64,000 nt of DNA from Phycisphaerae bacterium (GCA_028285035.1 JANQQF010000185.1:1-64000), one strand, 5' to 3'; counted from the stretch's first letter, positions 26,248-36,306 are shown. A program made the numbers and translations. Notes: generated by a model from the sequence alone, not told the origin.

Positions 26248-27279
26248 ATGGCACAACAAGAGTTAACCGACAGGCAACAGGCTGTTTTGCGGCTGATTAT
26301 CCAGGAATATATTGAGTCTGCGACCCCGGTCAGTTCGAAATTGATTATGGGATCGTCAAATCTTGGCGTGAGTTCAGCAACTATCCGCAATGAAATGGCC
26401 GCGTTGGAAAAACTAGGCTACTTAGCCCAACCACATACATCAGCAGGACGGGTACCCACGGAGTTAGGGTACCGTTATTTTGTTGAGAAGTTGATGGAAA
26501 AGGTTGATCTTCCCAAAGAAGAACAGCGGATGATCACCCACCAATTCCATCAAGCTCGACTTGAGGTTGATCAATGGTTGCGGTTGACCGCAGCTATTCT
26601 GGCACATATCTCAAGCAATGCCTCGTTGGTCACGGCACCAAAAAGTAATCAATGCCATCTAAAACATGTCGAACTGATTTCCATTCAGGATACCACCGTT
26701 CTATTGATTTTGGTTTTACAGGGTGGCACGGTCAAGCAACAGATTATGACCTTAAACTCACCTGTCGAACAGGGTGAGTTGAGCATTTTGGCCCGACAAC
26801 TGACTGAGGCGTGGAAGTCCAAAGATGCTGATGACATTGACGGCACGATTACACCGCTTTTGGACGCACTCTCACAAAAAGTACATCAGGAAGTCGTCGA
26901 TACGATGCGCCGCATCGATGCCCGGCGTAGTAGTGATGTCTATCGCGATGGCCTGCTCAACACCTTGGATCAGCCTGAATTCCGTGAGAAAGACGGCGTT
27001 GAGCAGATTATTCGGGCCCTCGAAGAGCGCCATTTTGTGGAGCAACTTGTTTCCGAAGCCCTTCACCACGGCGGAGTGCAAATCATCATCGGTGGCGAAG
27101 GCAAGTGGGAAGAGCTATCTGAGGTCGGCATCGTCATTGCCCGATACGGGATCAATGACAAAATTACGGGGGCAATGGGTGTACTTGGCCCGGTCCGGAT
27201 GCCGTATGAGCGGACTGTATCCGTTGTTCAGTATATGTCACGCTTGATGAGTGAACTTATGGGTGATTTATACAGATAA
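26248..27279 (+). CDS. hrcA: heat-inducible transcription repressor HrcA
   Basis: A 343-residue repressor that binds CIRCE and is released under heat stress when GroE is titrated. The N-terminal winged helix (LTDRQQAVLRLIIQEYIESATPVSS, GVSSATIRNEMAALEKLGYLAQPHTSAGRVPTELGYRYFV) is highly typical. The GAF-like middle and C-terminal segments include HLKHVELISIQDTTVLLILVLQGG and GIVIARYG. It is the first gene of the operon, 14 bp after CIRCE. The Shine-Dalgarno sequence is weak. grpE follows after 71 nt. Confidence 0.97.
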   Translation: MAQQELTDRQQAVLRLIIQEYIESATPVSSKLIMGSSNLGVSSATIRNEMAALEKLGYLAQPHTSAGRVPTELGYRYFVEKLMEKVDLPKEEQRMITHQFHQARLEVDQWLRLTAAILAHISSNASLVTAPKSNQCHLKHVELISIQDTTVLLILVLQGGTVKQQIMTLNSPVEQGELSILARQLTEAWKSKDADDIDGTITPLLDALSQKVHQEVVDTMRRIDARRSSDVYRDGLLNTLDQPEFREKDGVEQIIRALEERHFVEQLVSEALHHGGVQIIIGGEGKWEELSEVGIVIARYGINDKITGAMGVLGPVRMPYERTVSVVQYMSRLMSELMGDLYR

Positions 27280-27350
27280 CGTTTTATTGTATACTTTGAA
27301 TTTGTTGGATGCGTAAGGCAACCAAATTTCTTTTATTATAGAGGGATGTA

Positions 27351-27968
27351 ATGGCAACCGAGAAGAACCCAGAGGAGATTGCTGAAGAAGTTATCGAAGA
27401 AATTGAAGCTGCGGCCGAAGTGGTTATCGACAATCAAGATGTCGAAGAAACTGACGAAACTGAGGCCATCGAAGCAGCAGAAGATGTTGAGCCAGAAGAT
27501 GCTGAACCAACATTGGAAGATCAGTTAAAAGAGGCGCAACAAGAAGCGCAACAAAATCGAGACAATTGGCAACGGGCTGTGGCTGAACTCGCCAACTACA
27601 AACGGCGACAAGAAGAGCAGCGAAAATTGTTGCGGGATCGTATAAAAGGCGAGGTTCTAGAGGGCGTAATCAGCGCCCTGGATGATATGGACCTGGCCTT
27701 TCAGAATGTCCCCGAAGAATTAGATGGACAAGTTATTGGCTGGGTCGAAGGATTTCGGCTGGTCAATCGTAAATTAGACAAAATTTTAGATGATCAAAAT
27801 GTTATACCCATCAACACTGAAGGTGAATTTGATCCCAATTTGCACGAAGCTGTCAGTTATGAGGACAGTGAAGAGCACGGTGATAATGAAATCATCGCTG
27901 AGCTGCGTAAGGGATACCAAATTGGTAGTCGAGTCATTCGCCCGGCGTTGGTAAGGGTAGCAAAATAA
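27351..27968 (+). CDS. grpE: nucleotide exchange factor GrpE
   Basis: A 205-residue GrpE. The N-terminal 65 residues are highly acidic and probably disordered. Then comes the long dimerisation helix ([32 protein letters not shown]) and the beta domain ending [41 protein letters not shown]. It drives ADP release from DnaK. GAGGG lies 5 nt before the ATG. dnaK follows after 22 nt. Confidence 0.96.
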   Translation: MATEKNPEEIAEEVIEEIEAAAEVVIDNQDVEETDETEAIEAAEDVEPEDAEPTLEDQLKEAQQEAQQNRDNWQRAVAELANYKRRQEEQRKLLRDRIKGEVLEGVISALDDMDLAFQNVPEELDGQVIGWVEGFRLVNRKLDKILDDQNVIPINTEGEFDPNLHEAVSYEDSEEHGDNEIIAELRKGYQIGSRVIRPALVRVAK

Positions 27969-27990
27969 TAGAATCAATCAGGAGATCGTG

Positions 27991-29913
27991 ATGGCAAAAA
28001 TCATAGGCATTGACCTTGGAACAACAAACTCGGCTATGGCGGTGATGGAAGGGGGCGAACCGACCATCATCCCTAACGCTGAAGGGAACCGGACTACCCC
28101 CTCTATTGTCGCTGTTAACCCCAAATCGGGTGAGCGCATGGTTGGGCAGGTGGCAAAACGACAGGCTGTGACAAATCCGCAAAATACGATTTTCTCAGTC
28201 AAACGTTTCATGGGACGCAAGTTTAGCGACCCCGAAGTACAACGAGCCATAGAATTTATTCCTTACGAAGTCAAAGAAGCGCCAAATGGCGACGTCCGCG
28301 TGGTGATGGGTGATAAGGATTACTCTCCCCCCGAAATCAGTGCGATGATCTTGCAAAAGCTCAAAAACGATGCTGAGGCGTACTTGGGCGAGTCTGTGAC
28401 TCAGGCAGTCATCACTGTTCCCGCTTACTTCAATGATACCCAGCGCCAAGCTACCAAAGATGCAGGTAAAATCGCTGGCTTGGAAGTCCTTCGTATTATC
28501 AACGAGCCGACTGCGTCATCACTGGCGTATGGTTTGGATCAAAGTGAAGAAGAGCAAATCGCGGTTTATGACTTGGGTGGTGGTACGTTTGACGTATCAA
28601 TCCTTGATGTAGGTGATGGCGTGTTTGAAGTGCGCTCCACAAACGGGGACACGCACCTGGGTGGTGATGACTTTGACTTGGCCATCATCGATCACATTGC
28701 TGATGAGTTTATGAAAGATGAGGGCATCGATCTTCGTAAAGACAATCAAGCGCTGCAGCGTTTGAAAGAAGCCGCAGAGAAAGCCAAAATTGAGCTTTCT
28801 ACCACACAACAAACCGAAATCAACTTGCCGTTCGTTACGGCTGATGCGTCAGGGCCAAAACACTTGACCTTGAATATGACTCGGGCCAAGTTGGAGCAAT
28901 TGACTGACGATTTGGTAACTCGTTCACTGGAGCCGTGTCGCGCCGCTTTGAAAGATGCTAAATCTTCAACCAGCGACATCCAACAGGTGGTCCTGGTTGG
29001 GGGTCAAACCCGAATGCCCGCCGTTCAAGAAGCGGTCAAGAAGTTGTTTGGCCGAGAGCCACACAAAGGGGTTAACCCTGATGAAGTCGTTGCCGTTGGA
29101 GCCGCCATTCAGGCTGGTGTGCTCGGTGGTGATGTCAAAGATGTTCTCCTTCTCGACGTAACCCCGCTGACCCTGAGCATCGAAACCTTGGGTCAAGTGG
29201 CCACACCCTTGATTGAGCGTAACACCACCATCCCTACCCGCAAGAGCCAAATTTTCTCAACAGCGGCTGACAACCAAACTCAGGTTGAAATTCACGTTGT
29301 TCAGGGTGAGCGCCCAATGGTGGCCGATAACAAGAGCTTGGGGAAATTCATCCTCGACGGCATTCCACCAGCACCACGTGGTGTGCCTCAAGTTGAGGTT
29401 ACGTTCGATATCGACGCCAACGGTATTTTGAACGTTACCGCTCAGGATAAAGCGACCAGCAAAGAGCAATCAATGCAAATCGTACCGTCCAGCGGTTTGA
29501 GCGATGACGAAATTGACCAAATGGTTAAAGAAGCTGAGCAAAATCAAGAAGCGGACGCCCAGCGCAAGCAAGAAATCGAAGTCCGCAACCAAGCTGACAA
29601 CCTTGTCTTTGCGGCTGAGAAAACGTTGCAAGAACAGGGCGAGAACATCTCACCTGAATTGAAAGCTGAAATCGAAAGCAAAATTGAGTCGACCAAGAAA
29701 GCCTTGGAAGGCAATGACACTGAGATCATCAGTCAAGCTGCTGCGGACCTCGGTCAGACCGTTCAAAAAATCGGCGAGCAAATGTATGGTGCCCAAGGTG
29801 GCGACCCAGCCGCTGGTGGTGCACCCGGCGAGCCATCCCCTGGAAATGATGCTCCCGGCGGGCCAGCTAACGATGATGTTGTTGAAGGCGAATTCACCGA
29901 AGCTAAAGAATAG
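27991..29913 (+). CDS. dnaK: chaperone DnaK
   Basis: A 640-residue Hsp70. The ATPase domain begins [20 protein letters not shown] and contains [28 protein letters not shown] and [21 protein letters not shown]. The substrate-binding domain contains [18 protein letters not shown] and the lid region. The C-terminus is Gly/Pro-rich and ends in an acidic tail. ATG at 27991 has AGGAG 6 nt upstream; a GTG one codon earlier is possible. It folds client proteins with DnaJ and GrpE encoded alongside. Confidence 0.98.
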   Translation: MAKIIGIDLGTTNSAMAVMEGGEPTIIPNAEGNRTTPSIVAVNPKSGERMVGQVAKRQAVTNPQNTIFSVKRFMGRKFSDPEVQRAIEFIPYEVKEAPNGDVRVVMGDKDYSPPEISAMILQKLKNDAEAYLGESVTQAVITVPAYFNDTQRQATKDAGKIAGLEVLRIINEPTASSLAYGLDQSEEEQIAVYDLGGGTFDVSILDVGDGVFEVRSTNGDTHLGGDDFDLAIIDHIADEFMKDEGIDLRKDNQALQRLKEAAEKAKIELSTTQQTEINLPFVTADASGPKHLTLNMTRAKLEQLTDDLVTRSLEPCRAALKDAKSSTSDIQQVVLVGGQTRMPAVQEAVKKLFGREPHKGVNPDEVVAVGAAIQAGVLGGDVKDVLLLDVTPLTLSIETLGQVATPLIERNTTIPTRKSQIFSTAADNQTQVEIHVVQGERPMVADNKSLGKFILDGIPPAPRGVPQVEVTFDIDANGILNVTAQDKATSKEQSMQIVPSSGLSDDEIDQMVKEAEQNQEADAQRKQEIEVRNQADNLVFAAEKTLQEQGENISPELKAEIESKIESTKKALEGNDTEIISQAAADLGQTVQKIGEQMYGAQGGDPAAGGAPGEPSPGNDAPGGPANDDVVEGEFTEAKE

Positions 29914-29919
29914 TAATTA

Positions 29920-29988
29920 GTAAATGGTAAATAGTAATTGAGGTTAGTCCAGAACCAAACCAATTACTAATTACTGTTTACCATTTAC
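29920..29988. repeat. long inverted repeat between dnaK and dnaJ
   Basis: The 20-nt left arm (29920-29939, starting GTAAATGGTAAA) and right arm (29969-29988, ending TTTACCATTTAC) are complementary at 19 of 20 positions with a 29-nt loop. The sequence shares GGTAAATAGTAAT with the hairpin upstream of livG, so it is a dispersed intergenic repeat. It may reduce readthrough into dnaJ or stabilise dnaK mRNA. Confidence 0.7.
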
Positions 29989-30081
29989 AGAAACACCAAA
30001 TGCAGAAATCAGTTAATTAAAGATGCTAAAGTCGTCACTTCTGAAGTTAAATAACACAAGAACACCAGAATTGAGTTTTTA

Positions 30082-31227
30082 ATGAGCAATAAACGGGACT
30101 ATTACGAAGTACTAGGGGTCGCTAAAGGGGCCAGTGCAGACGAAATCAAAAAATCTTATCGCAAGTTAGCCCGCAAGTATCACCCGGATGTGAGTGAAGA
30201 GGCCGACAGCGAGGCCAAATTCAAGGAGTTGAATGAGGCTTATGAAGTGCTGTCTGATGAACAAAAAAAGTCGGTCTATGATCGCTTTGGTCACGCAGGC
30301 CTGGGTGGTGCGGGTGGATTTGGTGGTGGCTACAGCGATATGGGTGGCTTCCGCGATCCCTTTGAGATATTTGAAGAGGTCTTTGGTGGCTTGGGCGGCT
30401 TTGGTCGTTCACGCCGTTCTAGTGGACGTGCCCCCCGCCGAGGGGCGGACTTACGGTATGAGTTAAGTCTCGATTTTGAGGAAGCTGTGTTTGGGGCTGA
30501 AAAAGAGATTGAGGTGCCTCGACAAGAGACCTGTGACACCTGTACCGGCAGTGGCGTTGAGCCAGGAACCAGCCCTATTCGTTGTCCTGAATGTAATGGG
30601 ACGGGTGAAATTCGTCGTCAATCTGGGTTCTTTATCAACATTGGCACATGTTCTCGTTGTCAAGGCAGGGGTGAGATTATCACCAATCCTTGTAAAACCT
30701 GTCAAGGCCGCGGCCGCATCGTCAACACCAAGCACTTATCCGTCAAAATTCCGGCGGGGGTTGATAACGGCACCCAAATCCGACTCTCAGGCGAGGGTGA
30801 AAGCGGCTCATTAGGTGGCCCTCCCGGCAACCTCTACGTGGTCATCCGGGTCAAACCCCACGACTACTTCCGCCGCTCTGAAGACACCATCCATCTTGAC
30901 TTAGCGGTCAACATTACGCAAGCCGCCTTAGGTGATGAGGTCAGTGTGCCCACCTTAGATGGAAACGATATGATTACCATTCCGGCGGGCACCCAAACCG
31001 GCGAGTCCATCCGCCTCAAAGGCAAAGGTGTGCCCCGTCTACGTCGAGATGGCTCAAGCAGTGGCCGTGGCGACCAAATTGTGACGGTTGAGGTGCGTAC
31101 GCCCACCAACCTCAACAAACAGCAACGTGAATTGTTGCTGGAATTGGGTACTACGCTTGATCGAGAAGTGATTCCGCAGCGCGAGAAGAGTTTCTTTGAC
31201 CGGTTACGGGATGTGTTTGGGGGGTAA
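30082..31227 (+). CDS. dnaJ: chaperone DnaJ
   Basis: A 381-residue type I Hsp40. J domain at 1-70 with the HPD motif in KYHPDVSEE, a Gly/Phe-rich linker (about 75-125), four CxxCxGxG zinc motifs (CDTCTGSG, CPECNGTG, CSRCQGRG, CKTCQGRG at about 150-215) and the C-terminal peptide-binding domains. It stimulates DnaK ATPase. It is the last gene of the operon and ends 70 nt before a strong terminator. Confidence 0.97.
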   Translation: MSNKRDYYEVLGVAKGASADEIKKSYRKLARKYHPDVSEEADSEAKFKELNEAYEVLSDEQKKSVYDRFGHAGLGGAGGFGGGYSDMGGFRDPFEIFEEVFGGLGGFGRSRRSSGRAPRRGADLRYELSLDFEEAVFGAEKEIEVPRQETCDTCTGSGVEPGTSPIRCPECNGTGEIRRQSGFFINIGTCSRCQGRGEIITNPCKTCQGRGRIVNTKHLSVKIPAGVDNGTQIRLSGEGESGSLGGPPGNLYVVIRVKPHDYFRRSEDTIHLDLAVNITQAALGDEVSVPTLDGNDMITIPAGTQTGESIRLKGKGVPRLRRDGSSSGRGDQIVTVEVRTPTNLNKQQRELLLELGTTLDREVIPQREKSFFDRLRDVFGG

Positions 31228-31296
31228 GGGTGCTCCGCTTAGGGAGATTGGAGACTGGAGATTTGTGATTATCTCCTGAAATGGATACATACATTT

Positions 31297-31340
31297 AAAA
31301 GCATCCGAGTTAAAATATAACTCGGATGCTTTTTGATTTT
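31297..31340 (+). terminator. intrinsic terminator of the dnaK operon
   Basis: GCATCCGAGTT and AACTCGGATGC form a perfect 11-bp stem, extended by A/T pairs, followed by TTTTT and a further T-rich stretch. Confidence 0.92.
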
Positions 31341-31445
31341 AGCAAAGCCTTTGGGTTTCATAATCAGATTAGGAAAAGTGTTTTTTGATATCCAGAGGAT
31401 AAGTTCTCATAAGTGTAAACAAAAAAGGATAAGACATTTGTTCTT

Positions 31446-31474
31446 TTTACATAATTCCTATGTTCAGGTATAAT
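31446..31474 (+). promoter_or_regulatory. promoter of the DUF4238 gene
   Basis: TTTACA (31446-31451), 17-nt spacer, TATAAT (31469-31474), about 65 bp before the start codon. The remaining gap of 31341-31445 is AT-rich and shows nothing else. Confidence 0.75.
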
Positions 31475-31538
31475 TTCACTCAATTCATTAGATAAAGCAA
31501 TAATAAAAATGGCAACATACAATTTTTAACGGTGCCTG

Positions 31539-32609
31539 ATGTCAGAAATAACTCGGAAGAATCATTTTGTCTCACAACTCTATCTAAAAAATTGGAGTAG
31601 CGACAACAAAAAAGTTTGGCGATATCGTATATTGGCTCCTCATAACCGAGAGCCACTATGGAAATTACTTTCAATCGAAGGTATTGCCTATCATAAAGAT
31701 TTGTACACATCCATGATAGATAATCAGGAAGTAGATGAATTCGAAAAATGGTTAAAACGAGAATTTGAAGACCCTGTGCAAGAAGCATTAAGCAAAGTTC
31801 TTAATGATGAAAAACTAACAGCTCCCGATTGGGAGCGATTGATTATGTTTTTGGCTGCTCAAGATGTACGTACACCGACAAACTATATTGAGTTCATGCA
31901 GCGATGGAGTGATTCCTTACCAAAAGTTATTGAGGAAACTTTAGTAGAATCTATAAACATATTTGAAGATAGGCTTCAGAAAGGGCCTCCTATTGAGCTT
32001 CCAAAAATTGAAACAGGACATGCTGAGGTATTTGAGGATGTCTTTGATATTCGGATAGTACCAGCTATTAGTACACAATCAAATGAGCCTGAAATAATGG
32101 TTAAAACTATTTTGGGTCGAAACTTATGGTTAAAAAACCAGCAATTCCTTTTAAGAAAAACTGCAAAAGCTTTATTGGAGCACAAATGGAGTATAGTTAA
32201 ACCCTCATCTGGGGATTATTGGTTCACCAGTGATCATCCTGTTGTGAGACTTAACTATAGTTCTTCTGAGGATTATGATCTTCGCGGTGGATGGGGCAAT
32301 CCTGGCGGCTATATTTTTATGCCGCTATCTCCGCAACATCTTTTGTTTACTCAGGTTGGAACTGATTTACCTGATCAAGACACCTTTTCATATAGTACAA
32401 CCTTAAAGATTCAGAAATTTTTGGCCGAAAAGGCTCACCGGTCTATTTATGCGCACCATTCAATGCCATTAGTTTCTATTCTGCGGCCTCGTAGAGTTGA
32501 TTTAAATGCATTTAACTCTGAGAAAAAACAGTGGGAAGAATGGCATAACCAACAAAATGAAGCTGAAGCATCAATACGTTCTAGCGATCATAATAGTAGT
32601 TTAGGCTAA
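31539..32609 (+). CDS. DUF4238 domain-containing protein
   Basis: A 356-residue protein that opens with RKNHFVSQLYLKNWSSDNKKVWRY, the hallmark of DUF4238 (a basic stretch, H-x-x-S/P-Q-x-Y-L-x-N-F/W). Later segments such as WSIVKPSSGDYWFTSDHPVV and FMPLSPQHLLF also fit the family, which often has a conserved SDNPV-like site. No catalytic function is established for the family. No membrane segment or signal peptide is visible. The gene is more AT-rich than its neighbours and is isolated between a terminator and a palindromic repeat, consistent with horizontal acquisition. The Shine-Dalgarno is weak. Confidence 0.82.
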   Translation: MSEITRKNHFVSQLYLKNWSSDNKKVWRYRILAPHNREPLWKLLSIEGIAYHKDLYTSMIDNQEVDEFEKWLKREFEDPVQEALSKVLNDEKLTAPDWERLIMFLAAQDVRTPTNYIEFMQRWSDSLPKVIEETLVESINIFEDRLQKGPPIELPKIETGHAEVFEDVFDIRIVPAISTQSNEPEIMVKTILGRNLWLKNQQFLLRKTAKALLEHKWSIVKPSSGDYWFTSDHPVVRLNYSSSEDYDLRGGWGNPGGYIFMPLSPQHLLFTQVGTDLPDQDTFSYSTTLKIQKFLAEKAHRSIYAHHSMPLVSILRPRRVDLNAFNSEKKQWEEWHNQQNEAEASIRSSDHNSSLG

Positions 32610-32697
32610 GCTGGACAACTGCCCATATCCCAACAAAATTATTGGGGTTCATTTGCCCTCAGCTAAGCCGATTGTTAAAAAATTCAGAAATATAACG

Positions 32698-32873
32698 TAG
32701 GGGCGACGGCAAATCTAAAGATGAACGGGTTGAAATCCGATCACGCAATGGATTTGCCTCGCCCGCCCAGGCAAAGGCCCATCCGTAGGTCGTAGCCCCA
32801 GACCACGGGCGAGGCAATCGGCGCGATCAAGCCATTCGCGCACAAACATTCATCCCGATTGCCGTCGCCCCTA
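32698..32873. repeat. 176-bp palindromic element (MITE-like)
   Basis: Terminal inverted repeats TAGGGGCGACGGCAA (32698-32712) and TTGCCGTCGCCCCTA (32859-32873) are perfect over 15 bp. Inside, GCCTCGCCCG and CGGGCGAGGC form a second inverted pair. It occupies most of the gap between DUF4238 and the BTAD regulator and has no coding capacity. Confidence 0.8.
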
Positions 32874-32911
32874 CCAGTTACTTGTTTATGACCTACCAAA
32901 TTCATTGAATT

Positions 32912-35900
32912 TCACCCACCTTCATTGACAAGCCGCCACGCTTGGATCACTTGACGATGGGTTGGGACGTTCTGCAGTAGAGATTGACGGAGTTGACGAT
33001 TCTCCAATTTATCGGCCTGGGCTTGGAGGTGTTGGTAGGCGGTTTGTAAGATATCGTAGGCGCGGGGATCGTGATTGCGCTGAAGCACTTGATAACAGGC
33101 CAGATAAATTCGAAAAATGTCTTCACCTTTGGGCTTATCTTGAGCCAAATCATTGAGAATGAGCGCAACCTGGACTTGAGCTTGGGCTAAGTTACCCTGA
33201 GCTAGGGCCACTTGAGCCAAACCGGCTCGATCTTCGCTAAGTAGGTGTCGCTGACCTGAGCCTTGCCGCACCTGCAAGGCTTGCTGATAGGCAGCTTTGG
33301 CTGGGTCCAGTTTGCCCAACCCCATCCACACATTGCCTAAGCCGGTGAGGGTATAGCCGATGCCCTCTTGATCCCTAATCTGCTCATAAATTTTCAAGGC
33401 GGTTTCAAGATGGCTTTGGGCCAGCCCAAATTGCTCCATTCGATAATACATATTACCGAGCGCTTCCAAACTGATTGCCTCACCTTGACGATCGCCAATC
33501 TTTTGGCGAATTTGTAAGGAACGCTCAATATAATCTTGCGCTTGCTGATAATCACCCAAATTAACAGTGACAAGCCCCAGATTGCTCAAGGTGGCGGCTT
33601 CTTCATAAATGTTGGCGAGGTCTTGATAGATGGCTAAAGTTTGCCTCAAATACATATACGCTTGAGCATAATCCCCTTGATCAAAATCCAGATTACTCAA
33701 GCTCCGCAGGGCGTGGGCTTCTATTTGGGGTAAGTGGCTTTGAGCCAGCGACAAGGATTTCTCCAGATGAGACCGAGCTGAATCAAATCGCCCTTGATAC
33801 CAAAGGGCGCGCCCCCACCACAGATAACCAGCCGCAATAAACATTTTTGAGTTAATACGTTTGCCCAACTCAAGAACAGACTGAGCCGCGACAATGGCTT
33901 GTTCAGTTTTTGTTAGGTCCAGAAGAAACATTGCTTGTTTGATACGCAAATTACCTAGGAGCTGCTGTTGTACCGGGTCTAACTTTGTCAACGATGTGTC
34001 CAGTGAGTTTATTCGCCCTGACATACTTTCAAAAGCGTCTACGCCTTCCTCAAATAACCCGGTGAGATAATAAAACTGTGATAGTGCTTCAAGACTTTGC
34101 TGTAGCTGATCAAGCTCCAGATGGGTTACAGCCCATTGCCAAGCCTGACGAATATTGTTGATCTCATCTTTTATCTCTGATAGTGTGGTTCGGGTGTCGC
34201 TTTGATGAAGGGCAACTTCTCTATGTTGAAGAAAGGCTAAATAGTATTGAGCGTGCTGTGCTTCAGCTTGTGAGACAGATTGGCGCGTTTCTGGGTCTTC
34301 TACCAAATCCAACAATTTTTCTGCGGCAAATTGACGAAGCAGCTCGTGTAATTGATATCGACCAGGTTTCACCGACTGAACCAATGATTTGTCCACAAGA
34401 CTGGTGAGCACTATAGGGGTTGCTGAAATAACATTGATTGCTGCGTCTTGACTAAACTCGCCCTTAAAAATCGAGGCTTGACTCAAAATCAGCTTTTCCT
34501 GATCAGAGAGCATTTGCCAAGAGTATTCAAACACAGCCCGCAAACTACGATGACGAACGGGTACATCCCGCGTTGAAGTCGTCAGAAAATCCAGATTTTG
34601 GGCCATCGCCTGGGCAATATCTACGCAAGTCATCCGACTAATCCACGAAGCTGCCAACTCGATCCCTAAGGGCAATCCTTCGAGAAAATCGCATATTTGA
34701 ACAACCTCAGGCAGCGTGTGATCATCTAAACGAAATCCTGATCGAGTACGATCGGCCCGTTCTGCAAATAGTTTTACACTGCTGTAGGTGGGCGCATCAA
34801 CGATTTTCGTTAGAGAGGGGACAGGCAATCCTTCAAGTTGAAAAATATATTCAGCCTGAAAACCAAGCTGTTCGCGCGAGGTGATCAGTACCGACAGCGC
34901 TGGAACTTGGCTAAGCAGGTCCAAAATAACATCTGCTCCTCTCAGCAGATGTTCAAAATTATCCAAAATTAGCAGCACATTTTTATGGCGCAAGTTAGCC
35001 ACAATTTGCGCTTTTGGGGTGTCACTCTCGTAGAATTGGAAATTAAATGCTTCGGCAATCGCGGTCGCAATTGTGTTTTCTACAGCGTTTGTGACATCCT
35101 TTGGGTCGCCCGCAGATCTATCAACATTGACCCCAGCCAGATCGACAAACCAAACACCATCCGCAAAATAAGACAAAAGCTGTTTTGCCACGGTTAAAGC
35201 CAAGCGGGTTTTGCCCACGCCCCCGCCGCCGACCAAGGTTATCAAACGATAGGCTACGTCTTCAATCAATTGCTTCAGTTCCACAAGCTCAGCTTCCCGC
35301 CCAAAAAAGGGTGTCATTTCCTGCGGCAAGTTATGTAGTATTGGGCGCAGCTGCGTAGGTGATGTGATAAAAGAATTATTTTCCGGACCCAACAAAACTT
35401 CAGGCACGACGCCATCACGAATTTGAGAGTAGAGGTATTGGGTTGCCTCGTTTGGCAAGACCTCTAACTCCTTCGCTAGAGCCTGTTGACAAATCTCATA
35501 CTGGGCTAACGCGGCGGTTCGGCGATCTTGCAGGGCCAAAACCCGCATCAATTGTTGATGTGCGGTTTCGAGCCAGGGCTCCAGCGAAAGTTGCCGCCTG
35601 ATATAGCGTTCAGCCAGCTGATAATTTCGGGACCCCACATAGTGCGCCACTAAGGTATCAAGCGTCAACAGGGCTTGTCGATGAAAATTCTCTTGTTGGG
35701 ATAACCGCCACTCCTCAAACAGCGGACTATCCGAAAGCGCCAAACCACTAAGAAAATCTCCACGATAAATTGCGGCTGCTTTTGTCAAGCTCTGAATACA
35801 ATCCGGGCATTGTAATAGACTTGAATGGGGATGGGTTTGACACGTGGTGAGATATTCTGAGAAGGCCAGCACATCAATCCAATGGTCGTTACGATTTGGG

Positions 35901-36196
35901 GTTAGCTGTATGGTTTGGCGGGTTGTTTGAAATAGGGCGCCATCACCTGATGCCTCAATGGAGGCGAGAGCCTGACGCAAACGCGCCAGCGAGTTACGAA
36001 GATTTGTCCGGGCTACCCCATTTGGCTTCTCGCTCCACAGCAGCGTGGCCAATGCCTCTCGATCATGAATGAGGTCTACTTCTACGGCCAAGTAGGCTAA
36101 CAACGCCCTAATCTTATCGGAGCGAAACCGAGCGATAGCTTCATCTACTAGCCAAACCTGAAATGGGCCAAACAACCTTATTTTGAGGCGACTCAT
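32912..36196 (-). CDS. SARP/BTAD-family regulator with NB-ARC ATPase and TPRs (AfsR-like)
   Basis: A 1094-residue regulator. Residues 1-100 are an OmpR-like winged helix (LKIRLFGPFQVWLVDEAIARFRSDKIRALLAYLA, LATLLW, ARTNLRNSLARLRQAL), followed by the bacterial transcriptional activator domain (about 105-260). An NB-ARC-type NTPase follows with Walker A LVGGGGVGKTRLAL, Walker B VLLILDNFEHLL and sensor ILITSREQLG. From about 700 there are tandem TPR units (for example ALRSLSNLDFDQGDYAQAYMYLRQTL and GLVTVNLGDYQQAQDYIERSLQI). It probably activates transcription on ligand or partner binding to the TPRs. Direct repeats spaced 11 bp in the adjacent divergent region are plausible binding sites. The start codon sits only 8 nt after a TATAAT. 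Confidence 0.9.
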   Translation of the reverse strand: MSRLKIRLFGPFQVWLVDEAIARFRSDKIRALLAYLAVEVDLIHDREALATLLWSEKPNGVARTNLRNSLARLRQALASIEASGDGALFQTTRQTIQLTPNRNDHWIDVLAFSEYLTTCQTHPHSSLLQCPDCIQSLTKAAAIYRGDFLSGLALSDSPLFEEWRLSQQENFHRQALLTLDTLVAHYVGSRNYQLAERYIRRQLSLEPWLETAHQQLMRVLALQDRRTAALAQYEICQQALAKELEVLPNEATQYLYSQIRDGVVPEVLLGPENNSFITSPTQLRPILHNLPQEMTPFFGREAELVELKQLIEDVAYRLITLVGGGGVGKTRLALTVAKQLLSYFADGVWFVDLAGVNVDRSAGDPKDVTNAVENTIATAIAEAFNFQFYESDTPKAQIVANLRHKNVLLILDNFEHLLRGADVILDLLSQVPALSVLITSREQLGFQAEYIFQLEGLPVPSLTKIVDAPTYSSVKLFAERADRTRSGFRLDDHTLPEVVQICDFLEGLPLGIELAASWISRMTCVDIAQAMAQNLDFLTTSTRDVPVRHRSLRAVFEYSWQMLSDQEKLILSQASIFKGEFSQDAAINVISATPIVLTSLVDKSLVQSVKPGRYQLHELLRQFAAEKLLDLVEDPETRQSVSQAEAQHAQYYLAFLQHREVALHQSDTRTTLSEIKDEINNIRQAWQWAVTHLELDQLQQSLEALSQFYYLTGLFEEGVDAFESMSGRINSLDTSLTKLDPVQQQLLGNLRIKQAMFLLDLTKTEQAIVAAQSVLELGKRINSKMFIAAGYLWWGRALWYQGRFDSARSHLEKSLSLAQSHLPQIEAHALRSLSNLDFDQGDYAQAYMYLRQTLAIYQDLANIYEEAATLSNLGLVTVNLGDYQQAQDYIERSLQIRQKIGDRQGEAISLEALGNMYYRMEQFGLAQSHLETALKIYEQIRDQEGIGYTLTGLGNVWMGLGKLDPAKAAYQQALQVRQGSGQRHLLSEDRAGLAQVALAQGNLAQAQVQVALILNDLAQDKPKGEDIFRIYLACYQVLQRNHDPRAYDILQTAYQHLQAQADKLENRQLRQSLLQNVPTHRQVIQAWRLVNEGG

Positions 36197-36204
36197 AATA
36201 ATTC

Positions 36205-36231
36205 ATTATACCATACAACCCCGATGGTCAA
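36205..36231 (-). promoter_or_regulatory. promoter of the BTAD regulator, possibly leaderless
   Basis: Minus strand TTGACC (36226-36231), 15-nt spacer, extended -10 TGG-TATAAT (TATAAT 36205-36210). Only 8 nt separate TATAAT from the ATG (36194-36196), so transcription would start at or within 2 nt of the start codon. Confidence 0.6.
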
Positions 36232-36250
36232 TGAGATTATGACCTAATTT

Positions 36251-36304
36251 GGATGCGTTTTGGATGCGATACAAATGCGTTTAGTCAGTACAATGCGTTA
36301 TAGT
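36251..36304 (+). promoter_or_regulatory. SARP-type direct repeats and promoter for the CSLREA gene
   Basis: GGATGCG (36251-36257), GGATGCG (36262-36268) and AAATGCG (36273-36279) repeat with an exact 11-bp period (7 bp + 4 bp). A fourth CAATGCG (36291-36297) is out of phase. A -10-like TATAGT lies at 36299-36304, and the third repeat overlaps the position of the -35. This is the layout known for SARP regulators of Streptomyces, in which heptamers on one DNA face replace the -35. Confidence 0.6.
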
Positions 36305-36306
36305 TG

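Noticed and set aside
28597..29250. Antisense reading frames within dnaK
   Set aside because: They mirror dnaK codon structure and carry no recognisable domain.
36251..36297. CRISPR-like or minisatellite repeats
   Set aside because: Units are only 7 bp with 4-bp gaps; the promoter context fits regulator sites.
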